Below, in pieces: positions 1 through 5,266 of a DNA stretch of 9,736 bases. Positions within the stretch are counted from its first letter, which is position 1. Each line of letters starts with the position of its first letter. The DNA comes from an uncultured Candidatus Saccharibacteria bacterium (GTDB lineage Bacteria > Patescibacteriota > Saccharimonadia > Saccharimonadales > Saccharimonadaceae), in the NCBI GenBank assembly GCA_938036625.1, contig CALHQH010000029.1:1-9736 (forward strand), written 5' to 3'. Both the position numbers and the translations under genes were made by a program. Below the pieces are notes generated by a model. It did no database searches. It worked only from the letters and a program-made list of their open reading frames with translations, and was not told where the DNA came from.

Positions 1-53
1 CCCGAGACCTCATCCTTACCATGGATGCGCTCTACCAACTGAGCTATCGCGGC
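1..53 (-). tRNA. tRNA-Thr (anticodon GGU), 3' part cut by window edge
   Basis: Read on the minus strand from position 53, the sequence folds as a tRNA: acceptor 5' strand GCCGCGA, TA, D arm GCTC-AGTTGGTA-GAGC, a G, then anticodon stem CATCC/GGATG closing the 7-nt loop ATGGTAA. Loop positions 34-36 are GGT, which reads ACC (Thr). The variable loop AGGTC and the first T-stem bases TCGGG are present; the T loop, the 3' acceptor strand and any CCA lie outside the window. The D-arm consensus and the perfect anticodon stem make the call firm despite truncation. Confidence 0.93.
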
Positions 54-63
54 ATTACTTGGT

Positions 64-92
64 ATTCTACCATACGAGGTACATACCAGCAA
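64..92 (-). promoter_or_regulatory. Promoter of tRNA-Thr
   Basis: On the minus strand, TTGCTG (-35, positions 92-87) is followed after 17 nt by TAGAAT (-10, positions 69-64). The expected start lies a few bases upstream of the tRNA 5' end at 53. Spacing and position fit a sigma70-type promoter; the assignment is by eye only. Confidence 0.55.
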
Positions 93-295
93 GCCTTACT
101 GCCTTGGTTCTTAATGCGCTCGTTTTGCCAGCACACTCACCCTTACTCTTCGCTGCTTCGTCTATAGAGCGTGCGAAGTTCTACCAGTGGTCAGCCTATC
201 TCATATAGCATCTATAACTTAGCTTTTTGCGCCATACTCAATGCCGCAATTGGGGAGGTTATGATACGTCTATACATAATTCTCCTAGAAATCCA

Positions 296-325
296 TTGAC
301 AAATGGGGGTATTCGTGGCTACAAT
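296..325 (+). promoter_or_regulatory. Strong sigma70-type promoter of the GT2-like membrane protein gene
   Basis: TTGACA at 296-301 and TACAAT at 320-325 are separated by 18 nt. Transcription should start near 332, giving a leader of roughly 90 nt. It is a perfect -35 and a one-mismatch -10, and it matches the promoter at 8598-8627 in both hexamers and spacing. Confidence 0.8.
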
Positions 326-334
326 ACATATTGT

Positions 335-363
335 CTATCGCTCGAGCGATCTCTTGTCGATAG
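335..363 (+). promoter_or_regulatory. Palindromic element in the 5' leader
   Basis: A perfect 14-bp palindrome, ATCGCTC/GAGCGAT, occupies 337-350, just after the predicted transcription start. The outer bases CTATCG (335-340) can instead pair with CGATAG (358-363), so two mutually exclusive RNA folds are possible. It could be an operator for a dimeric repressor or an mRNA leader structure; the sequence alone cannot decide. Confidence 0.4.
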
Positions 364-424
364 AGTATTTGTACGATAAAGTTTCGTGTTAGAATAAGAG
401 TAACCATTAAATAAAGAGGAGTCT

Positions 425-2182
425 ATGGCAATGGCTGGTTTTATACAGTGTATGGAAGTAATCGACAGGTATCGGTGGTGGGTCGGAGGGGTGATATTCC
501 TCATGATCGTCCTGAGTTGGTGGTTCCGCGTGGCGAGTGCTCGCAAGAACAAAACCTACACTGCAACTCTTCGCAAAAAATATGCAGTCTTAGTTGTTGC
601 TGAGGATGAAGACCCTGAGGTATTCGAGAGCTGCCTCGCGAGCATCAAAGAGCATAGCAAACCAACTCAGCTACTCGTCTCGATTAACGACGCTTCGCAC
701 GCCCACCAATCTCTCCGAGCGATCGCCAAAGAATATGCAACAACGGTGGTCGAGCAGCCTGAGATGATGAGCTATGATGCGCAGCTTGCCTCACTGATCG
801 AAAAGGTGCGGCGTGTAAGTCTTGTGGTTGTCACAACTCCGCGTGCGCACTGGACACCATCGACCATCAACCTTCTCTTGCCCTTTGCCGAGCCAACTAT
901 TGGGCTCGTTAGTGGCCGCCAACAATACACTGGTGGAGCGACGCTCTCTCAGCGAATCGGCAGTTGGCTGCTCGATATGCAGCAGCGTGTTATTTTGCCC
1001 ATGCAGAGCCGCCACGGCCAAGCCTATGCCATAACGAGTGACACCTTTGCTATCCGGCTTGAGCTACTCAAGCAATTTACTCAGAGCGATGCAACAGCGC
1101 AGCCATGTGCCGCGCATCATCCATCAAGCATTGCCCTGTCTCTGTCTGCACAATACCACGCAGCCTACCAGCACAGTGCTCTCACGCAGATTAACCACCC
1201 AGCAGAACTCTACCGGATTGCAAGCAGCTATACCCAGCTGAGTCGCGCTGCCTATTGGCAACTCTGGCATCAGCACGCACGTATCCGGCAGGCGGGGCCA
1301 CTTGTCTGGCTCACGCACATTGGCTTTTGCTTTGCGAGTTTGCTTTATCTTGGGGCGCTGATCGTACTCTGCAGCACGCTTGTCAACAACCTATACAGCA
1401 CTCTGACTGGAACAGCGACTACCGCAATGCTCTGGAGTAGTGTAACGATCCTTGGGCTGGTGCTTGGTTGGCTTATATGGCAGGCTGTGCGCAATATTCC
1501 ACACCTAAAGCATCACCCACGCGACCTATGGCTCCTGCCACTCTATCTTCCGATCGCTGGTAGCCTCGCGCTCACGAGCAAACTATGGGCGCTCGTTACA
1601 CTTACTCGCCATCACGCACCTGCTCCATCGAGCGCACTTCGTCAATATGCAGCTGGTCTTGCGGCAATTATCCTGCTGCTCATTACAGTGCCACTCGCCT
1701 ATGTCGTGGCAATGATCCCAGCTCAGCAACCACAAGAAGCTCCGCACCGCCCTGCGCAAACTACTCCACAGCCGCAGCAGCAACGTGATAATCGCGGCAA
1801 GACAGACAAGAAGCAGGCTAATCGCTCAGCAACTACCTCTAGTCAATCGCAAGCGCAGCACACTCCAGCTCGTTCTGAGAAGAAAGAGCAAGCTACCACA
1901 CCAGAGCAAAAGCCAATTATGCTGACTGCCCAAGATGGCGACTCACAGTCGCTCCTAGCGCGGCGCTTCATCAAGAGCCACCACCAAGCTCAGCAGCTTA
2001 ACCCCGCGCAGGCGGCGTATGCCGAGAATCGCTTGGTAGCCTTGATGGGGCAGCGTGACGAAATCGACAGTGGCGAAACCTTCACGGTAAGCAGCGCACA
2101 ACTTGCTGCTGTTATCACTGAGGCCCGAGCACTGAGCGCTGATGAGCAAGCGAACTGGGCCGCCTACGCTGCTACTGAATAG
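425..2182 (+). CDS. Membrane GT2-like (hyaluronan synthase/NodC-type) protein lacking catalytic motifs, with C-terminal LysM-like domain
   Basis: A 585-residue protein. A membrane segment (about 18-36) precedes a GT-A-like region (about 52-285), then four hydrophobic segments (about 293-320, 333-354, 366-392, 405-431), a Q/P/K-rich linker (432-497) and a LysM-like domain (about 498-585, starting LTAQDGDSQSLLARR). The GT region follows the NodC/hyaluronan synthase layout: VLVVAEDEDPEVFESCLASI matches the first strand, and LLLPFAEPTIGLVSG matches the segment after the DxD strand. However, the DSD position reads TTPRA, the GEDR position reads HPSSI and the QxxRW position reads QLSRA. It is therefore probably not an active transferase. 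That is inference from an eye alignment. Membrane topology, and so the side on which the LysM-like domain sits, is uncertain. AGAGGAG at 415-421 lies 3 nt before ATG 425 but 9 nt before the in-frame ATG at 431, so translation may begin at residue 3. It is transcribed from 296-325; no terminator is evident before rpmG. Confidence 0.75.
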   Translation: MAMAGFIQCMEVIDRYRWWVGGVIFLMIVLSWWFRVASARKNKTYTATLRKKYAVLVVAEDEDPEVFESCLASIKEHSKPTQLLVSINDASHAHQSLRAIAKEYATTVVEQPEMMSYDAQLASLIEKVRRVSLVVVTTPRAHWTPSTINLLLPFAEPTIGLVSGRQQYTGGATLSQRIGSWLLDMQQRVILPMQSRHGQAYAITSDTFAIRLELLKQFTQSDATAQPCAAHHPSSIALSLSAQYHAAYQHSALTQINHPAELYRIASSYTQLSRAAYWQLWHQHARIRQAGPLVWLTHIGFCFASLLYLGALIVLCSTLVNNLYSTLTGTATTAMLWSSVTILGLVLGWLIWQAVRNIPHLKHHPRDLWLLPLYLPIAGSLALTSKLWALVTLTRHHAPAPSSALRQYAAGLAAIILLLITVPLAYVVAMIPAQQPQEAPHRPAQTTPQPQQQRDNRGKTDKKQANRSATTSSQSQAQHTPARSEKKEQATTPEQKPIMLTAQDGDSQSLLARRFIKSHHQAQQLNPAQAAYAENRLVALMGQRDEIDSGETFTVSSAQLAAVITEARALSADEQANWAAYAATE

Positions 2183-2219
2183 CAAATCACCATCGCCACT
2201 AGCATTACACCATGAGCTA

Positions 2220-2228
2220 TGCTATAAT
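2220..2228 (+). promoter_or_regulatory. Extended -10 promoter of rpmG
   Basis: TGcTATAAT at 2220-2228 is a perfect extended -10 element with no recognisable -35 at 16-18 nt upstream. The predicted start is near 2235, leaving a leader of about 30 nt. The same TGCTATAAT string recurs at 3790-3798. Confidence 0.7.
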
Positions 2229-2265
2229 CAACCAAGATATTTTATAAAATCTAACGAGTAAAGAA

Positions 2266-2475
2266 ATGGCAAAGAAGAACAATACCAAGCGAAAGATTAT
2301 TGCTCTTGTGAGCAACCTCACCAAACACCGCACCTACGTAACGCGCAAGAACACAATGAACACTCCAGATAAGCTTGTTCTGCGTAAGTATGACCCAATT
2401 GCTCGCCGGCACGCTACTTACACAGAAACGAAGAAATCGCTCGGCCGTAACGAGGTTAAACCGCGCAAAGGCTAA
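2266..2475 (+). CDS. rpmG: 50S ribosomal protein bL33 (cysteine-free form)
   Basis: A 69-residue basic protein of the large ribosomal subunit, located near the E site. The family core is clear: MAKK start, RTYVTRKNTMNTPDKLVLRKYDP, then the C-terminal ETKK. The two CxxC zinc-knuckle pairs of C+ L33 proteins are absent (residues around SNLTKH and DPIARRH), so it is a C- paralogue that does not bind zinc. It is somewhat longer than the usual 50-55 residues, with a basic C-terminal tail. The Shine-Dalgarno is weak (purine-rich AGTAAAGAA just before ATG). It is a single-gene unit with its own extended -10 promoter and a terminator at 2501-2528. Confidence 0.92.
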   Translation: MAKKNNTKRKIIALVSNLTKHRTYVTRKNTMNTPDKLVLRKYDPIARRHATYTETKKSLGRNEVKPRKG

Positions 2476-2500
2476 TAATTACCGTAGCGATAGCGCACAG

Positions 2501-2528
2501 CAGCATCCGCCAATGGGTGCTGTTTTTT
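2501..2528 (+). terminator. Rho-independent terminator of rpmG
   Basis: CAGCATCC (2501-2508) pairs with GGGTGCTG (2515-2522), with one G-T wobble, around the loop GCCAAT. Six Ts follow (2523-2528). It lies 25 nt after the rpmG stop. Confidence 0.88.
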
Positions 2529-2797
2529 GTCTCAGGAATTAATTGTATGAGTCACGTACGATCGCTGTACGGCTCTATAATTAGCTCAACTATCTTGGCT
2601 ACCTCAAATTCTGCGGCTTCTACGTCAGCGCTTTCGCTCTATTACTTTATTCTGGTCAAACGTAGAGGAAAGAGCCTATTGCCAGACCTGACGCATGCTC
2701 AACCATTGAATGGTAACAGCTAAATTTGGGAAGTATAAGCCATGCAGGCTCTCCAAAGAGAAGAGAATAGAAAGAATGCAGGCATCACAAAGATACA
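2529..2797. other. Intergenic region between convergent rpmG and the minus-strand hypothetical gene
   Basis: About 270 nt with no intact gene I can support. Features seen: an interrupted inverted repeat ACCATT-G-AATGGT at 2702-2714, a purine-rich tract at about 2754-2778 and the octamer ATGCAGGC repeated twice nearby. On the minus strand, 2552-2635 encodes a protein-like stretch ending EVAKIVELIIEPY plus seven residues before a stop, without a start codon and with stops immediately upstream; it may be a gene remnant. The plus-strand frame at 2517-2723 has no ribosome site, begins inside the rpmG terminator and has a low-complexity Ser-rich product, so I did not call it. No clear terminator for the minus-strand gene was found. 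Confidence 0.5.
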
Positions 2798-3544
2798 CTA
2801 TCTATGGCGATAACCCTGGTGGATGGTGGCATGGCGCTCAGCTTGCGCAGCGGCAAGCTGCTCGGCAAACACGTCAAATGTCGCTGCTAGCCAGAGACCA
2901 TCAGACACCATCCGGTCAAGCAGCTCCATCGTCGGCGTTGCCATAGCGGCATAGATATAGAGGACACCGCTCGAGATCTCGATACTGAAATCATCAAAAT
3001 GCGACACTATCACCGATGCTACATCAGGTGTGAGGTAGCGTTCTATCTCGACTGCTCGCCCAAGCTCACCATACACCGTATATTTCTGCATAAATTCTTC
3101 TGGTTGCGGCCCAAACATCCCCAGTCGGAGTGGTTGCAACTTGTAGCTGGGGTAGCTAGCAATCTTGCCCTGCCAGCCAATAAACATATATGGCACATCA
3201 CGACGTGTGTACATATCTACCGCAGCTATCAGCCACTGTTGAGGTGAAGGCTTGGGGCTATTAGCAATGCGCACCATATCTCGCCGCGACACGAGTGTGA
3301 CATTATAGCCGCGAATATTACCCACGCTATAGTGCCGGTCGCGATGAGTCGTCGACATAGTGTAGCCGCGGATTGGGTGGTAATCATCGTCTCGCGGGTT
3401 GATTGTCCCGAAATAAATCAAGCCAGCTTGCTCGGCAAACTGCTGCACTATCTTACGCGCAGCCGAACGCTCCGCAAAAGCCGCTGGCGAAACCTGCCGC
3501 ACAGCACGCTTAACGCGGTGGGTAATGGCATCATGGGCTGACAT
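2798..3544 (-). CDS. Hypothetical protein, possibly DUF3137-like
   Basis: A 248-residue protein with no signal peptide or clear membrane segment. I do not recognise it firmly. The part around YTVYGELGRAVEIERYLTPD, followed by SIEISSGVLYIYAA, recalls the C-terminal region of DUF3137 proteins (a YxVY..D.xEARylLTP pattern then a short beta hairpin), but this is a by-eye resemblance. The middle is rich in aromatic and basic residues (RDDDYHPIRGY; HRDRHYSVGNIRGYNVTLVSRRD). The frame is open back to 3634, but that ATG lies inside tRNA-Trp. The ATG at 3544 is preferred; AAAGGAG (minus strand, 3565-3559) lies 14 nt upstream and a second GGAG only 2 nt upstream, so the exact start is uncertain. It is downstream of tRNA-Trp on the same strand, past a hairpin and T tract, and may depend on read-through from the tRNA promoter. 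Confidence 0.7.
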   Translation of the reverse strand: MSAHDAITHRVKRAVRQVSPAAFAERSAARKIVQQFAEQAGLIYFGTINPRDDDYHPIRGYTMSTTHRDRHYSVGNIRGYNVTLVSRRDMVRIANSPKPSPQQWLIAAVDMYTRRDVPYMFIGWQGKIASYPSYKLQPLRLGMFGPQPEEFMQKYTVYGELGRAVEIERYLTPDVASVIVSHFDDFSIEISSGVLYIYAAMATPTMELLDRMVSDGLWLAATFDVFAEQLAAAQAERHATIHQGYRHR

Positions 3545-3569
3545 AACTCCAGTAATCACTCCTTTAGGC

Positions 3570-3593
3570 AAAAAATACCTCCGTCGGGGAGGT
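3570..3593 (-). terminator. Terminator or attenuator after tRNA-Trp
   Basis: On the minus strand, ACCTCC (3593-3588) and GGAGGT (3582-3577) pair around the 5-nt loop CCGAC, followed by ATTTTTT (3576-3570). It starts 13 nt after the tRNA 3' end and ends 5 nt before the Shine-Dalgarno-like AAAGGAG of the next gene. It therefore ends the tRNA transcript and may attenuate the gene behind it. Confidence 0.75.
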
Positions 3594-3605
3594 TGGATAC
3601 TATTG

Positions 3606-3680
3606 TGGCAGGGGCATGAGGAATCGAACCTCAATCTACGGTTTTGGAGACCGTTATACTAGCCGTTGTACTATGCCCCT
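3606..3680 (-). tRNA. tRNA-Trp (anticodon CCA), CCA tail encoded
   Basis: Complete cloverleaf on the minus strand. Acceptor AGGGGCA pairs with TGCCCCT; D arm GTAC/GTAT; anticodon stem ACGGT/ACCGT around CTCCAAA, giving anticodon CCA; variable loop AGAT; T arm TGAGG-TTCGATT-CCTCA; discriminator G. The sequence continues with CCA, so the tail is encoded in the DNA (72 nt plus CCA). tRNA-Trp usually sits on the same strand between rpmG and secE; here it is inverted relative to both. Confidence 0.96.
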
Positions 3681-3694
3681 CTGTTACTATCTAC

Positions 3695-3700
3695 AGTATA
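3695..3700 (-). promoter_or_regulatory. Probable -10 box of tRNA-Trp
   Basis: On the minus strand TATACT lies 14 nt upstream of the tRNA 5' end. No good -35 hexamer is visible at 16-18 nt, so only the -10 is called. Confidence 0.45.
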
Positions 3701-3789
3701 TCAAATCTATAGCCAAACCGGAAGAATTTTCTATTGCAAAATAACTATTGATTCGTTTATGCTAAAAATCTCTCGCACCACGCGGAGTC

Positions 3790-3798
3790 TGCTATAAT
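3790..3798 (+). promoter_or_regulatory. Extended -10 promoter giving a leaderless mRNA
   Basis: TGcTATAAT at 3790-3798 ends 7 nt before ATG 3806, so transcription should begin at or next to the start codon. There is no recognisable -35 at normal spacing and no Shine-Dalgarno. It is the same element as the rpmG promoter at 2220-2228. Confidence 0.7.
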
Positions 3799-3805
3799 AA
3801 AATAC

Positions 3806-4474
3806 ATGCAACCAACGCCTCCAGTTCGGCCCTTTGCAATACTCATGGTTGGCTTGCCCGGTAGCGGCAAGACGTTTTTCGCCGCTCAGTTTGCCAAGGC
3901 CTTTGGCTCACCCTTTATTGATATTAACGAGCTCTCAGGCTACTGCCAAGACGATGCAGCCGCAGCAGTGGTAGGGAAGACATTTTTGCAAGAGATTGCT
4001 AAGACTAAGCAACCTTTTCTATACGAGGGCGATAGCAACACCCGGGCTCGCCGAAGTGAGTTCGTCCGCTGGGCGCGCAGTGAAGGCTATCGGCCAGTAA
4101 TCATTTGGGTCCAAACGGATGTCGCCACAGCCCGCAGCCGAAGCGTCAAGAATCAGCGACTCTCACGCGAGGCGTTTGATTACTATGTGCGGCGCTTTAG
4201 CGAGCCAAACGCGGGCGAACTCTATTTTGTCATCAGCGGCAAGCACCCGTATTCATCACAATCTCGTGCCGCCCTTACCTTCTTGAAGCAAATCGGTCAA
4301 CAGACTGAAGACGAAGCTCTGCTGAGCAAAGCACCAGCCACAACTCCACCAGTAGCAAAGCAGCGCACTCAAGTGCCACCACCAACACCAGCCAGCCACC
4401 CAGTGCGTGCTATGTCGAGCGCCCCACGGCGAGGACAAATTCGCTCGACACGCTACATATGTACAATAAAATAA
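3806..4474 (+). CDS. P-loop NTPase, predicted small-molecule or polynucleotide kinase (AAA_33/zeta-toxin-like fold)
   Basis: A 222-residue cytoplasmic protein. Walker A GLPGSGKT is at residues 16-23 after a hydrophobic strand (AILMV). A strand-end acidic motif, FLYEGDSNTRARR (71-83), fits the second conserved region of P-loop kinases of the AAA_33/zeta-toxin type. VQTDVATARSR (102-112) and the following NQRLSREAFDYYVRRF carry the arginines expected of the lid region. About 50 C-terminal residues are Pro/Thr/Arg-rich and probably disordered. The phosphate acceptor cannot be read from the sequence; no antitoxin-like gene is adjacent, so a zeta-type toxin role is not supported. It is the first gene of a likely two-gene unit with the metallopeptidase 32 nt downstream, and it appears to be translated from a leaderless mRNA. 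Confidence 0.8.
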   Translation: MQPTPPVRPFAILMVGLPGSGKTFFAAQFAKAFGSPFIDINELSGYCQDDAAAAVVGKTFLQEIAKTKQPFLYEGDSNTRARRSEFVRWARSEGYRPVIIWVQTDVATARSRSVKNQRLSREAFDYYVRRFSEPNAGELYFVISGKHPYSSQSRAALTFLKQIGQQTEDEALLSKAPATTPPVAKQRTQVPPPTPASHPVRAMSSAPRRGQIRSTRYICTIK

Positions 4475-4506
4475 CATCTTGGTTAAAAGGAGGAAGGCTT
4501 TTATCT

Positions 4507-5205
4507 ATGTCTTCTACGCTCCACGACGATGAATTTGGTGATATCACCATCAAGCGCAGCGCCAAGGTGCGTTCCATCACAATACGTCTCTCACCAAATG
4601 GCCAGCTCTATGCCAATGCCCCGCGGCACGCACCACTCTTTCTCATCCGCCATAGCATTGCAACCCATCGTCAAGCACTCCGCCAGCTCCTGCACCAGCA
4701 CGCGGTGCATGGTTATCAAGACGGAGAGACAATAGGTAAGCACCACTCGATCGCTGTCATCCCCACACAGATGGTCAATCGTCCCACTGTGCGCACCGCA
4801 AGGCAAAAGCTGCTCGTCTCTCTCCCACCAGAACACACCATAGACGAGCCAGCCGTTCAGTGCGCTATCCGACGAGAAGTTGCAACCATCTTGCGCCGCG
4901 AAGCCAAAGCCTACTTGCCACAGCGGCTCCACGAGCTTGCTGCGTGCACCAACTCAACCTACCAGCGTATTCGCTTTAGCCATGCGAGCACTCGATGGGG
5001 GAGCTGCAGCAGTACCGGCACAATTAGCCTTAATATCGCACTCATGAAGCTCCCCGATGAGCTGATTGATTATGTCTTGATCCACGAGCTCTGCCACACT
5101 CATCACATGAATCACTCGTCAGCCTTTTGGGGGCTAGTGGAACAGTATGACCCGCACTTCCGGCTGCATCGGCAGCAGCTCAAGCGCGAAACACCAATGA
5201 TATAG
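4507..5205 (+). CDS. YgjP/DUF45-family zinc metallopeptidase-like protein (COG1451)
   Basis: A 232-residue protein. The zinc site is HELCH (residues 193-197) with a further His at 203 (MNHSSAFW), as in the gluzincin-like YgjP/SprT group. The family signature TRWGSCSSTGTISLN is at 162-176, followed by LPDELIDYVLIHELCH. The N-terminal half (ITIKRSAKVRSITIRLSPNGQL) is the usual beta-rich domain of the family. Length matches YgjP (about 230-240). I recall E. coli YgjP being described as a UTP pyrophosphatase, but the substrate here is unknown. The frame extends upstream to 4459, overlapping the previous gene, but AAAAGGAGG at 4485-4493 followed by GGAAGG supports the ATG at 4507. It is co-transcribed with the kinase-like gene. 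Confidence 0.88.
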   Translation: MSSTLHDDEFGDITIKRSAKVRSITIRLSPNGQLYANAPRHAPLFLIRHSIATHRQALRQLLHQHAVHGYQDGETIGKHHSIAVIPTQMVNRPTVRTARQKLLVSLPPEHTIDEPAVQCAIRREVATILRREAKAYLPQRLHELAACTNSTYQRIRFSHASTRWGSCSSTGTISLNIALMKLPDELIDYVLIHELCHTHHMNHSSAFWGLVEQYDPHFRLHRQQLKRETPMI

Positions 5206-5230
5206 CATAAGCAAATGTCACACAAAACGC

Positions 5231-5260
5231 TTGTGCCTACCGTCATACTCCAGGTATACT
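5231..5260 (+). promoter_or_regulatory. Promoter of the histidine kinase gene (leaderless)
   Basis: TTGTGC (5231-5236) and TATACT (5255-5260) are 18 nt apart. The -10 ends 6 nt before GTG 5267, so the transcript should start at the start codon. CACAA (5221-5225) and TTGTG (5231-5235) form an inverted repeat overlapping the -35, a possible small operator. Confidence 0.65.
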
Positions 5261-5266
5261 AGAAGC

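Larger units (their letters stand above)
54..424. other. 371-nt intergenic region between divergent tRNA-Thr and the membrane protein gene
   Basis: No convincing gene was found here. It holds the tRNA-Thr promoter (64-92, minus), a strong plus-strand promoter (296-325) and a palindromic 5' leader (335-363). The only reading frame with a decent ribosome site is a 21-codon minus-strand ORF at 212-277, which has AGGAG four bases before its ATG. Nothing supports its being a gene beyond that site. The rest shows no repeats or tRNA-like folds that I could recognise. Confidence 0.6.

Noticed and set aside
212..277. 21-codon minus-strand ORF with AGGAG in front of its ATG
   Set aside because: Too short to support without conservation data, and no promoter or regulated gene is clearly linked to it.
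2517..2723. Plus-strand ORF of 68 codons after rpmG
   Set aside because: It starts inside the rpmG terminator, has no ribosome site or promoter, and its Ser-rich product shows no domain-like pattern.
2710..2946. Plus-strand ORF of 78 codons
   Set aside because: It overlaps the minus-strand gene antisense and its product is low complexity without a ribosome site.
3545..3634. Upstream ATG at 3634 for the minus-strand hypothetical gene
   Set aside because: It lies within tRNA-Trp, and the frame would read through the tRNA 3' end and its terminator; ATG 3544 is more plausible.
3806..4474. Zeta-toxin of a toxin-antitoxin pair
   Set aside because: Only the P-loop kinase fold is visible; no small antitoxin gene is adjacent, and the neighbour is a YgjP-type metallopeptidase.
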